NCBI RefSeq assembly: GCF_010499455.1
Contig: NZ_JAAGOH010000012.1
Coordinates: 86,656-150,655 of the forward strand
Reading direction: 5' to 3'
Length of the DNA stretch: 64,000 nt
DNA from: Ideonella livida
Lineage (GTDB): Bacteria; Pseudomonadota; Gammaproteobacteria; Burkholderiales; Burkholderiaceae_C
Part shown: piece by piece, positions 45,909-53,890 of the stretch
Numbering within the stretch: the first letter of the stretch is position 1
Layout of the letters: every line of letters begins with the position of its first letter
Translations under genes and position numbers: made by a program
Notes under the pieces: model-generated
What the model was told of the DNA's origin: nothing
The model's input: only the letters and a program-made list of their open reading frames with translations
Database searches by the model: none

Positions 45909-47585
45909 TCAGGCGCTCAGCGCCGGGGAATGACCGTACTCGCTGGCGATGTAGCCGCAGGCCCGGGCGGTCAACGCCATGGTGGTCAGCGTCGGGCCGC
46001 AGGTGCCATTGGTGACAAAGCAGCTGCTGTCGGTGACGAACACATTGGGCGCGTCCCAAACCTGGTTGTGTGCGTTGAGCACCGAGGTCTTGGGGTCGTC
46101 ACCCATGCGCGCGCCGCCGCACTCGTGGATGGCGCCACCCACGGCCACGCTGCGCTTGTAGGCCAGGCGGAACATCAGGCGCTCATACCACTTGGCGCTG
46201 GGCATAAAGGGACCGTCGGAACTGATGCCCAGCGGGCTGATGAGGAAGTCGGCTTGCAGGCCGGCGGCCTTCATGACTTCCTTTTGCACCTGCACCTGGT
46301 CGCGCAACAGCTTCAGGTCGTTGTCGCGCAGCCGCACGCTGACCGAGGGGATGGGCACGCCCAGCCGGTCGCGGCGCGCGGCCAACTGCACCCGGTTGTC
46401 CACATGGGGCAGGATCTCGCCATGACCGGTCAGGCCGAAAACCGAGTCCAGGTGCGCCGGCAGCATGGGACGGCCCACGATGCCCTGCAGGTTGAAGCCG
46501 CCGGCATAGCCCAGCTCGCCCGGCTTCTTGAGCTGGCGGAAACGCGGGACGTAGATGCCGCCATGGTTGTCGGCCGGGCTGGTGCCGTCCACCAGCTCAC
46601 CGCCCTTGAAGCCCGGCGCGGTGCCAAAGCCCAGCGTCAGCATCTGGTCCATGAAGTAGCGGCCCACCAGGCCTGAGCTGTTGCCCAGCCCGTGAGGATG
46701 CCGCTCTGCCTTGGAGTTGAGCAGCAGGCGGATGCTCTCGATGGTGGAGGCGCAGAGCATCACCACATTGGCGCGCACCTCGTGGCGCTGGCCGGTGGCC
46801 TTGTCGATGTAGGTCACGCCGGTGGCGCGGCCGGTGCGCGCGTCGGTGTTGACGCGCTCCACGGGCGAGTGGGCGCGCAGCGTCAGGTTCCCGGTGGCCG
46901 CGGCGGCCTGCAGCGGCGTGGTGGTGCGGTGGCGCTGGGCGTCGGCGGGCGTGGCTTCCTTGCGCACATAGCGCCAGGCCATCACCTTGGCATCGCTGAA
47001 GCGGCCCTCCACCGCGGCCTTGAACTTCTGCTCAGCCTGAGAAAGGCCTGCCGGCCGCACGTAGGCACCGGACGGACAGTAATCGATGCCATCGTCATTG
47101 CCCACGATGCCCAGAAACCGCTCCACCCGCTCGTACCAGGGCGCCAGGTCGGCATAGCCGATGGGCCAGTCAAAGCCGGCGCCTTCATGGCTCTTGAACT
47201 TGAAGGTGTAGTCCGACATGCGCAGCGCCACCCGGCCCCAGGCCAGGAAGCGGCCGCCCACTTGCTTGCCCCGCAGCCAGAGGTAGAAGTCCTCGGGCGA
47301 CTCGTAGGGATGCTCGTTGTCGTTGACGAACAGAAAGGCCTTCTCGGGCGAGTAGAAGGAGGTAAGCGCCTGCTTGTGCTGGCCGCTCAGGCCGGCCTTG
47401 ATGCGCGCCCAGGAACCGATGGCGGCGAACTGGGCCTTGGCGGCCAGCTCGAACTTCTCCTCGGGCAGGGGGCCACCAGCCTCCAGCACCAGCACCTTGA
47501 GACCGCGCTCGGTGAGTTCCTTGGCGGCGATGCCGCCGGTGGCGCCGGAGCCAACGACGATGGCGTCGAATGCGTCTTGGGTCAT
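45909..47585 (-). CDS. GMC oxidoreductase, candidate glycoside C3 oxidase
   Basis: A 558-residue flavoprotein. FAD motif VVGSGATGGIAAKEL with Gly12, 14 and 17; the catalytic His lies in AIHECGGARMG and the partner Asn in FVTNGTCGPTLTTMAL near the C-terminus, the pattern of pyranose oxidases and of CarA-type C-glycoside 3-oxidases. Such enzymes form a 3-keto-glycoside, which makes the glycosidic bond labile. No Tat signal is seen, so it acts in the cytoplasm. Its NTF2-like neighbour starts 10 bases upstream of it. Other GMC functions are possible, but the array of deglycosidase and isomerase genes favours this one. Confidence 0.85.
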   Translation of the reverse strand: MTQDAFDAIVVGSGATGGIAAKELTERGLKVLVLEAGGPLPEEKFELAAKAQFAAIGSWARIKAGLSGQHKQALTSFYSPEKAFLFVNDNEHPYESPEDFYLWLRGKQVGGRFLAWGRVALRMSDYTFKFKSHEGAGFDWPIGYADLAPWYERVERFLGIVGNDDGIDYCPSGAYVRPAGLSQAEQKFKAAVEGRFSDAKVMAWRYVRKEATPADAQRHRTTTPLQAAAATGNLTLRAHSPVERVNTDARTGRATGVTYIDKATGQRHEVRANVVMLCASTIESIRLLLNSKAERHPHGLGNSSGLVGRYFMDQMLTLGFGTAPGFKGGELVDGTSPADNHGGIYVPRFRQLKKPGELGYAGGFNLQGIVGRPMLPAHLDSVFGLTGHGEILPHVDNRVQLAARRDRLGVPIPSVSVRLRDNDLKLLRDQVQVQKEVMKAAGLQADFLISPLGISSDGPFMPSAKWYERLMFRLAYKRSVAVGGAIHECGGARMGDDPKTSVLNAHNQVWDAPNVFVTDSSCFVTNGTCGPTLTTMALTARACGYIASEYGHSPALSA

Positions 47586-47595
47586 GTCAGGCTCT

Positions 47596-48366
47596 TCAGG
47601 CGGTGGGGGTCTCGGGATCGGTGGCGTAGGGCGCCGGCGGGCGCGGCACCACAGCCTGGGCGGTTTGGGTGCTGTAGGCCTGGTAGAAGTCCTCGGCCGG
47701 CGCGTCGGTGTCGGGCAGCCACACCGGCTTGCCGTCGTGGCCGAAGTAGGCCAGGTTCTCGTGGAAGGTCTGGAAATCGGGCACGGCTTCGGTGCAGGCG
47801 GCAAAGTCGATCCAGTTGCGGCCATAGGGCGCACGGAAGACCTCGAAGCAGCGGAAGCGCCAGATCTTCCAGACGCCGTCCTGCAGCAGGGCGTGCATCT
47901 CGTACTTCATCGCCACCCAGTGGGCCCACACCTTCTGGCCGTTGACCAGGTCCTTCTCGTACAGGAAGGCGGGCGCGTTGGCCGCCTGCGCCGGGTCGGT
48001 CAGGCCGGACTCGACGCCGCCGACGATCCAGATGCCGCGGGCGCTCTGCCCGTCGGCCGCCACCTGGATCGACGGCGTGGTGCTGTAGTGCAGCAGCAGC
48101 TTGCCCACCGGCTGGGGGCGGCCGCGGTGGTAGGCGGTGATGCTGTCCCAGTTGGTGTACAGGCCCTTGTTGGAGTACTGGGCCCGCATGCCGGGCGTGC
48201 CGGGCTTGACCCACAGGTCGATGATCTGCTCGTCGGCGTAGCCGTTGTGCAGGTGCATGTAGTTGGAGAACAGGTTCTCCACCTCGCCCCGGGCCTCGGC
48301 GCGGGCGACGCGGGCCTGCAGGGCCGCCAGCTGGGCCTGCAGGTCGGTGTGTTCGGCGGTGTGCAT
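47596..48366 (-). CDS. NTF2/SnoaL-like protein paired with the GMC enzyme
   Basis: A 256-residue protein. After a coiled-coil-like start (LQAQLAALQARVARAEARGEVENLFSN region) comes a SnoaL-like alpha+beta barrel with HLHNGYADEQIIDLWV, WIVGGVESGL and an aromatic-rich end (WKIWRFRCFEVFRAPYGRNW). It has no signal peptide. The fold serves isomerases, dehydratases and ligand-binding proteins; the function here is not known. Its position 10 bases from the GMC gene suggests a stable partner or the next step, such as rearrangement of the 3-keto product. Confidence 0.8.
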   Translation of the reverse strand: MHTAEHTDLQAQLAALQARVARAEARGEVENLFSNYMHLHNGYADEQIIDLWVKPGTPGMRAQYSNKGLYTNWDSITAYHRGRPQPVGKLLLHYSTTPSIQVAADGQSARGIWIVGGVESGLTDPAQAANAPAFLYEKDLVNGQKVWAHWVAMKYEMHALLQDGVWKIWRFRCFEVFRAPYGRNWIDFAACTEAVPDFQTFHENLAYFGHDGKPVWLPDTDAPAEDFYQAYSTQTAQAVVPRPPAPYATDPETPTA

Positions 48367-48393
48367 GTCGGCTCTCGGATTCGTGGCCCGGGC

Positions 48394-49185
48394 TCAGAGG
48401 CCCAGGGTGCGGCGCGTCAGCGCCAGCGATTGATCAATGGGCAGCGTGGGCAGGTACTCCAGGCCGATGGACCCGGTGTAGCCGCGCTGGCGCAGCAGGG
48501 GCAGCAGGCCGGACCAGTCCAGCGCGCCGGTGCCGGGCTCGTGGCGGCCTTCAAAGTCCGCCACCTGCACATGCGCGACCAGGCCGGTGCGGTCGGCAAA
48601 GGCCTGGGCGAAGGTCTCGCCGCTGACGGCGCCGTGGTAGACGTCGGCCAGCAGGCGCAGCGCCGGGTGGTCCACCGCCTCGACGAGGTCCAGGCCCTGG
48701 CGCACCTGGTGCACCGCCATCAGGTGGCCGCCGATGACCATGTGCACCGGCTCCAGCAGCAGTTCCACACCGCCATCGGCGGCGATGCGGGCGGCCTCGC
48801 GCAGCACGGCGACGATGTTCGCGCGCTGCTCGGCCTCGGCCACGCCGGGCATGGCGAAGCCCGAGGCCAGGATGATGCGGGCGGGCGCACCGGCGCCCTT
48901 CAGTTGACCATTCACACGGCGGGCCACCGGCACGGTGTCGCGCACGGCGGCCAGCACGGCGGCGTGTTCGGCGGGGTTGACCAGGCTGGCGCGCGGGTCG
49001 GCGCACAGGCTGAACACCTGCACGCCGGTCTCGGCCACCGCGTCGGCCACCGCGTCCATCGGCTTGTCCCGCCACAGCCACATGTCGACGGCGTCAAAGC
49101 CGTCGGCCTGGGCCGCGCGGAATCGGTCGGTGAACCCGGGATGCTCGGCCTTGTAGAGCATCTCGATGCAGGGGATGAGCTTCAC
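48394..49185 (-). CDS. Hydroxypyruvate-isomerase-like TIM barrel
   Basis: A 263-residue sugar isomerase-type protein with the metal-site parts LLLEPVHMV, LLADVYHGA, HVQVADFEGRHEPGTGALDW and IGLEYLPT. The GRHEPG motif is that of the hydroxypyruvate isomerase/OtnI group, which includes ketose epimerases. It begins with GTG at 49185 inside a GTGA overlap with the preceding gene's stop, which fixes the start and shows coupling. With its neighbour it may act on the keto-sugar released by the deglycosidase; the reaction is not known. Confidence 0.85.
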   Translation of the reverse strand: MKLIPCIEMLYKAEHPGFTDRFRAAQADGFDAVDMWLWRDKPMDAVADAVAETGVQVFSLCADPRASLVNPAEHAAVLAAVRDTVPVARRVNGQLKGAGAPARIILASGFAMPGVAEAEQRANIVAVLREAARIAADGGVELLLEPVHMVIGGHLMAVHQVRQGLDLVEAVDHPALRLLADVYHGAVSGETFAQAFADRTGLVAHVQVADFEGRHEPGTGALDWSGLLPLLRQRGYTGSIGLEYLPTLPIDQSLALTRRTLGL

Positions 49186-49964
49186 GCCGCCACCTCCGAC
49201 AGGCCGAAGACCTCGCGCGTGCGCTGCAGCGAGGCCAGGGTGCCGTTGCTGGGGCGGTACTCCAGGCCGATGGCACCGCTGTAGCCGGCGGCCTTCAGGT
49301 CGGCCAGCCAGGTGGTCCAGTCGATGGTGCCGGTGCCGGGCTCGTGGCGGCCGTGGGTGTCGGCCACCTGCACGTAGCCGATCAGGTGGGCGCGCTGCAG
49401 GATCTGGCGGTGGTCCTCGCCCATCACCTCGGCGTGGTAGGCGTCGTACAGCAGGCGCACGGCCGGGTGGTTGACCGCTTCGACGATGTCCAGGCCCTCG
49501 ATGGCCGAAGCCATGAAGAAGCCGGGGTGGTCCACGCGGGTGTTCAGCGGCTCCAGCAGCAGGCGCATGCCGGCCGCCGCGGCCACCGGGGCCAGGTGCT
49601 TGAGGTTGTGCACCATGGCGGCATGCTGCTCTTCGGCGGACACGTCCTTGAGCGCCGGGCCGCCGGCGATCACCATGTCGGTGGCGCCCCAGCGCTGGCA
49701 GGCGGCGATGGTGCGCTCCAGGGCCTCGATGATGAAGGCGGTCTTGCTGCGGTCCACGCAGCCCACACGCGGGCCCACGGTGATGCTTTGCAGGTGGACG
49801 CCGGTTTCCTTCAGCGCGGCCTCGACCGCGTCGGCATCGACCTGGTTCCACATGTGGAACTCGACGTGCTTCAGGCCGGCCGCCGCAGCGGCGCGGATGC
49901 GCGCCGGCAGGTCGCCGGCTTCGTTGAACATGTACAGGTCTTCAATGACGGCGCACAGTTGCAT
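49182..49964 (-). CDS. Hydroxypyruvate-isomerase-like TIM barrel, paralogue
   Basis: A 260-residue relative of the protein encoded just downstream. Metal-site parts are LLLEPLNTRVDHPGF, LLYDAYHAEVMGED, YVQVADTHGRHEPGTGTIDW and IGLEYRPS. The two genes overlap by 4 bases, so they may form a heteromeric or sequential pair of epimerases or isomerases. Three residues (Glu, Asp, Glu) and a His in VADTHGRH keep the usual divalent-metal ligand set. Specific substrate unknown. Confidence 0.86.
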   Translation of the reverse strand: MQLCAVIEDLYMFNEAGDLPARIRAAAAAGLKHVEFHMWNQVDADAVEAALKETGVHLQSITVGPRVGCVDRSKTAFIIEALERTIAACQRWGATDMVIAGGPALKDVSAEEQHAAMVHNLKHLAPVAAAAGMRLLLEPLNTRVDHPGFFMASAIEGLDIVEAVNHPAVRLLYDAYHAEVMGEDHRQILQRAHLIGYVQVADTHGRHEPGTGTIDWTTWLADLKAAGYSGAIGLEYRPSNGTLASLQRTREVFGLSEVAA

Positions 49965-49990
49965 GGTGTGTTCTCAATGGGGTTGCAGGG

Positions 49991-50977
49991 TCAGGCCAGC
50001 AGCGGCTGCAGCACATGGCGAACGGTCCAGGCGTTCTGCATCATGGCGGCGGCCTGGGGCGCCGGGCCCTTGTCGCTCTCGACGATCAGCCAGCCGTCAT
50101 AGCGGGCCTCACGCAAGGCCGTCATGAAGGCGGTCCAGTCCACCAGGCCGCTGCCCAGCTCGCCAAACCAGCGCTGTACGCCGCGCTGGCCGCCGGCCAG
50201 CAGCAGGGCGCGCTCGGCATTGGGGGCGCGGTATTCGCCCTCGCTGTCCACGGCCAACGCATCCTTCAGGTGGATGTGCCAGACGCGGGGCTGAAAGCGC
50301 CGGTACCAGGCGGTCACATCGTGGCCCGCCATGGTGAGCTCGGCGGTGTCCAGCGCCAGGCCCACGGTGGTGGTGTCCAGCTGCTGCAGCCAGGCCTCGA
50401 CCTCGTCCAGGCTGCGCAGGGCCGAGAGCGCATCCAGGTGCAGCACGGTCTTGACGCCCAGGGCCGCGGTCATCGCGCCGACCGCGTTCCAGCAGTCGGC
50501 GGCAGCGGCCTGGCGCTCAGCGTCCAGCCCACCATGCTTGCCATAGGGCGGCAAGGCACGCACAACCAGGCAGTCGCCGCCGACCTCGGCCAGGAAGCGG
50601 GCGAAGACCTCGGCCTGTTGCAGCAACAGGGCATGGTGGCTGCGGTCGGTGCAGTCCAGGCCGTGGTGCAGTTCCTCGAAGCTCATCTGCAGCGGGTCGA
50701 GGAACAGGCTGGCCACGCGGCGGATGCCCCACTCGCGCAGCTTCAGCTTGAAGTGGTCGACCGAGCCGAAGTTGATGACGATGTTCTCGGGCCGGCCCAT
50801 CGGGTCCCAGCGGCCAGTGCCGGCGCTGAGCTCGATGGCGTCGAAGCCGCAGGCGGAGGTGACCTTCAACGCGCGTTCGTGCTGTTCCAGCCGGGCGAAG
50901 CCGGTGAAGCCGGCCTTCCATTGGTTGATGGCGTAGGCCCACTGGGCCCCGCCGACGCTCTTCTTCACATCAGTCAT
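49991..50977 (-). CDS. Sugar isomerase/epimerase TIM barrel (HLKD group)
   Basis: A 328-residue TIM barrel. Signature parts are KTVLHLDALSALRS, LALDTAELTMAG (Asp), WHIHLKDALAVDSEGEYRA (His) and GWLIVESDKGP (Glu). It has similar HLKD and metal-site spacing to the next upstream protein, with which it shares an 8-base gene overlap. The N-terminal segment AYAINQWKAGFTGF is reminiscent of inosose dehydratase-like enzymes, so dehydration or epimerisation of a keto-sugar is plausible. No direct evidence of substrate. Confidence 0.82.
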   Translation of the reverse strand: MTDVKKSVGGAQWAYAINQWKAGFTGFARLEQHERALKVTSACGFDAIELSAGTGRWDPMGRPENIVINFGSVDHFKLKLREWGIRRVASLFLDPLQMSFEELHHGLDCTDRSHHALLLQQAEVFARFLAEVGGDCLVVRALPPYGKHGGLDAERQAAAADCWNAVGAMTAALGVKTVLHLDALSALRSLDEVEAWLQQLDTTTVGLALDTAELTMAGHDVTAWYRRFQPRVWHIHLKDALAVDSEGEYRAPNAERALLLAGGQRGVQRWFGELGSGLVDWTAFMTALREARYDGWLIVESDKGPAPQAAAMMQNAWTVRHVLQPLLA

Positions 50978-51929
50978 GAATCGGCCTCAGCACGTTGCGC
51001 AGGTACCAGGCCGCGATGGCCGTGCTCTCCGGGTAATTGCCGCCGCCCACGTCGGCCTTGTCGTGCTCGACGCCGACCCAGCCTTGCCAGTTCGTGTCCT
51101 TCATGGCGCCATACAGGGCCGGGAAGTCCACCAGGCCGCCCTCGGTGCCCATCTCGTAGAACCAGCGGTCGGTGGTGGGGGCCATGACCTCGGCGTCGGG
51201 CTTGCGGCGGTAGTCGCCGTTCACGTCCACGTGGTGGGTGTCCTTCAGGTGGAAGGCCGCCACACGCTCGCGCTGGTCGATGAACAGCTGCACCGGGTCG
51301 ACCCCGGCGATCACGTGCTGCGCCGTGTCCAGGCACAGGAAGACGTAGCGCGGGTCGGTCCAGTCGTAGAACTTGCGCAGCTGCTCGGCGCTGCGGATGC
51401 CGCAGAAGAACTCGTGGTGGCAGCAGGTCTTGACGCCGTAGCCCTCCAGCGTCATTTTTCCGATGCGGTTCCACAGCTCGGCGCAGGCCCGGATCTTGTC
51501 GTCGGTGACCGGCTCCACGTCAAAGTACAGGCCGGCGGGCATGACGATGAAGTTCTGCACCCCCAGGCCGGCGCTGCTCTTCATGATGTGTTCGGCGTAC
51601 CCGGCCATGCGGTCGTGCGTGGCGCGCACGTGCGGCGTGCTTTGGCGCGCGTCGTACATCACCGCGTGGAACAGGCTGAGCACGCGGTCGATGCCACGGC
51701 TTTGCATGTGGGCACGCGCCGCCTCCAGCGAGCCGAACAGGTCGCGCAGCACCGGCAGGTGGAAGTCGAAGGTCTCGATGGCTTCGTAACCCACGCCGGC
51801 GATCTGCTTGAGAAAAGCGTCGAAACGCTCCACCGAGCTGTACTGCGAGACCTGGCCCTGGGCCGTGTCCACGCGCCAGTGGTCCATGTAGGCGTAGCGC
51901 AAGTTGCGCCCGGACAATGTCTGCCCCAC
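50970..51929 (-). CDS. Sugar isomerase/epimerase TIM barrel, start uncertain
   Basis: A TIM-barrel protein of about 319 residues from GTG 51929. A TTG at 51917 follows GGGGCAG and gives 315; the ATG at 51887 gives 305 but would cut off the NLRYAY lead that looks like part of the fold. Metal-site features are KTCCHHEFFCGI (His/Glu), FLCLDTAQHVIAG (Asp), FHLKDTHHVDVNG (His) and WVGVEHDKADVG (Glu). It overlaps the next gene by 8 bases. The unusual CCHHEFF run is not seen in its neighbours. Role as for the other epimerase-like proteins: sugar processing after deglycosylation, inferred from context. Confidence 0.78.
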   Translation of the reverse strand: MGQTLSGRNLRYAYMDHWRVDTAQGQVSQYSSVERFDAFLKQIAGVGYEAIETFDFHLPVLRDLFGSLEAARAHMQSRGIDRVLSLFHAVMYDARQSTPHVRATHDRMAGYAEHIMKSSAGLGVQNFIVMPAGLYFDVEPVTDDKIRACAELWNRIGKMTLEGYGVKTCCHHEFFCGIRSAEQLRKFYDWTDPRYVFLCLDTAQHVIAGVDPVQLFIDQRERVAAFHLKDTHHVDVNGDYRRKPDAEVMAPTTDRWFYEMGTEGGLVDFPALYGAMKDTNWQGWVGVEHDKADVGGGNYPESTAIAAWYLRNVLRPIHD

Positions 51930-52003
51930 GGCCGACGAGTACGTCGTCCGGTCCCCCGAGGGGACGGCGGGCCGGCTTGGGAGCGGCCCGGCGCTCGGCC
52001 CGC

Positions 52004-53023
52004 TCACGCTGCTTGCCCCGTGTGCTTGGCGATCACGCGCCGGGCCTGCGCCTGGTGCTTGGCCACCATCTCGAAGGCGTCCACATTGCGCATGTAGAGG
52101 TGGCCCTCCCATTCGCTGGACATGAAGCCGGTGAAGCCGCCGTCGTGGAAGACCGGCAGGATGCTGTTGTAGTCGATCGAGGCCTCGTCGCCGTGTTCGT
52201 CGAAGTCGTAGAACTTGCCGTGCACGTGGACCACCTGCGGCATGATCTCCTTCCACATCTCGGCGGTGCCGGGGCTGAGGATGTTGAACATCACGGCCAG
52301 TGCGCTCACGTCCGCCGGGTCGGCGTTCAGGGGCTCGACGCGGCGGGCGAACTCCTGGCGCTTCCAGCCCGCGTCTTTGGGCAGCTGCCACACGTCCAGG
52401 GCCAGCTGGATCAGGTCCTCGGGCAGTTCCTGGCGGCGCAGGTTGGCGATGTAGGTGGCCGGCAGGCGGCTGGCGCAGCAGCCGAAGTCGGGAATGAAAC
52501 CCAGCAGCGGCGAGTTGGCCTTGGCATAGGCCTCGCGCCAGGCCATCACCGGCGGCGAGCTGGGGTTCAGCGGCGCGTGCACCTCGGGGCCGATCTTGAT
52601 GCCGTGCTTCTCCAGCAGCGGCAGCAGGCGGATGATCACCTCCACCGGCGCGGCGAACTGGCAGCGCACCGTGGGAAAGCCCATCTTGGCGGCGGCCTCG
52701 ATCTGCGGCGCGTGGTAGGCCACGGCCTCGTCCACGCTCATCATCGTGCCGCGGCGGATGGCCATGTCGGCGTTGATGCTCAGGCAGCTCGGGGTCAGGC
52801 CGTGCTCGGCCATCAGGTCCTTGAAGCGGGCGGCGAAGTCGTCGCTGACGTTCGGAAAGCCGCGGATGCTGGAGAAGCCGATCAGCTCCAGGCCCGGGCC
52901 GAGCTGGCGCTTGGCCACTTCGGCGATCAGGTCCTCGAAGCCGTAGCGGCGCTCATGCCACTCGTTGGTGAAGCTGTAGAGCGTGGAGCCGAGCTGGAAG
53001 CCCTTGGCGGGTGTGGTCGTCAT
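52004..53023 (-). CDS. C-glycoside deglycosidase alpha-like subunit
   Basis: A 339-residue TIM barrel of the deglycosidase alpha group. Like the proteins at 30895 and 53891 it has an N-terminal LYSF segment (GSTLYSFTNEWHERRYG) and the metal-site signatures GPEVHAPL (Glu), FIPDFG (Asp), VHGKFYDFDEH (His) and SSEWEGH (Glu). Length agrees with known alpha subunits (about 320-350 aa). A DUF6379 beta-like gene lies just upstream, 13 bases away. Together they should split a 3-oxo-glycoside, releasing the aglycone and an anhydro-keto-sugar; this is inference from the family. Confidence 0.82.
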   Translation of the reverse strand: MTTTPAKGFQLGSTLYSFTNEWHERRYGFEDLIAEVAKRQLGPGLELIGFSSIRGFPNVSDDFAARFKDLMAEHGLTPSCLSINADMAIRRGTMMSVDEAVAYHAPQIEAAAKMGFPTVRCQFAAPVEVIIRLLPLLEKHGIKIGPEVHAPLNPSSPPVMAWREAYAKANSPLLGFIPDFGCCASRLPATYIANLRRQELPEDLIQLALDVWQLPKDAGWKRQEFARRVEPLNADPADVSALAVMFNILSPGTAEMWKEIMPQVVHVHGKFYDFDEHGDEASIDYNSILPVFHDGGFTGFMSSEWEGHLYMRNVDAFEMVAKHQAQARRVIAKHTGQAA

Positions 53024-53036
53024 GAAAGGTCGCTCC

Positions 53037-53435
53037 TCAAGCTGCTTGGATTTGCGCGTCGCCGCGGGTCACATGGGTCAGCATCGGGATGTAGGGCGGG
53101 TAGAGGTTGAGCGTGACCACCACGTGGTGCGGGCCGGCCGACAGGGGCTGCGGGGTGGGCACGTGCAGCAGCACCGAGTCCTGGATGAACCAGGAGGTGC
53201 CGGTCTGCTCGGGGAGTTCCTCGAGGGTGTAGCGGCGGCCTTCGTACTCGACGGTGGCGCCCTCCAGCGAGAGGGGCTGGCCGTCGACCAGCAGCTGGGT
53301 CGGCATCACCACCGACAGCGGCAGCGAGCGGTACCAGGGCAGGCGCAGGTCCAGCACCAGGCCTTCGGGCGTGACGAGGGAGTCCTCGGGGGTGATCAGG
53401 TAGTCGCTGAAGGCGTTCTTGAAGAATCGGGCCAT
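53037..53435 (-). CDS. C-glycoside deglycosidase beta-like subunit, copy 1
   Basis: A 132-residue DUF6379-type protein. Shared landmarks are LPWYRSLPLSVV, LLVDGQPLSL, YEGRRYTLEEL and SAGPHHVVVTLNLYPPYIP. It is the more diverged of the tandem pair (the first landmark has YRS instead of YRG). The beta subunit of known enzymes is beta-sandwich-like and shapes the aglycone pocket. It lies between its paralogue and the alpha-like gene at 52004, so pairing with that alpha is likely. Confidence 0.78.
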   Translation of the reverse strand: MARFFKNAFSDYLITPEDSLVTPEGLVLDLRLPWYRSLPLSVVMPTQLLVDGQPLSLEGATVEYEGRRYTLEELPEQTGTSWFIQDSVLLHVPTPQPLSAGPHHVVVTLNLYPPYIPMLTHVTRGDAQIQAA

Positions 53436-53460
53436 GGTGTGCTCCTTCCGGGGGTGCAGC

Positions 53461-53853
53461 TCAAGCCGCCAGGGTGAGTTGTCGGCCCGTGCGCGTGGTG
53501 GGCACAAAGGGCAGGTAGGACACGCGGTAGCGGATGGCCAGGTCCACCTGGTGGGCGCCGGCGCTCAGGCCGCCCGGCTGGGCGATGAGCACCTGGGCCT
53601 TCTCGCCAAAGTTCCACTTTTCGTCAAAGCAGGCCTCCATCTCGTCCAGGCTCCAGCTGCGGCCGCGCAGGGCCAGGCGCACCGCCTCACGCGGGATGGC
53701 CTGGCCATCCACGCAAACAGCGATGTCCTCGACCATGGACAGGCCCAGGCCGCGGTAGTAAGGCAGGCGCGCCCGCAGGGCAAAGCCGGTGGTGTTTCCG
53801 TTCTCCACGACGTTCTCGAAGCCGTCGTCGCAGAGCATGTGTTGATCCATCAT
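53461..53853 (-). CDS. C-glycoside deglycosidase beta-like subunit, copy 2
   Basis: A 130-residue DUF6379-type protein with LPYYRGLGLSMVEDI, CVDGQAIP, RGRSWSLDEME and PGGLSAGAHQVDLAIRYRVSYLP. It is closest to the beta-like protein at 31808. The gene begins with two Met codons; the first (53853) follows GGAGAACCCC and is used. It lies 37 bases after the alpha-like gene at 53891, which suggests that pair. The transcribed order is thus alpha, beta, beta, alpha. Confidence 0.8.
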   Translation of the reverse strand: MMDQHMLCDDGFENVVENGNTTGFALRARLPYYRGLGLSMVEDIAVCVDGQAIPREAVRLALRGRSWSLDEMEACFDEKWNFGEKAQVLIAQPGGLSAGAHQVDLAIRYRVSYLPFVPTTRTGRQLTLAA

Positions 53854-53890
53854 GGTGGGGTTCTCCTCGTGTCTCTTGGCGTCGGCGGGT

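Noticed and set aside
51930..52003. Possible terminator (GTCCCC-CGA-GGGGAC at 51951-51965) between two isomerase genes
   Set aside because: The stem is only 6 base pairs with a 3-base loop and has no T-run; chance in such GC-rich DNA is high.
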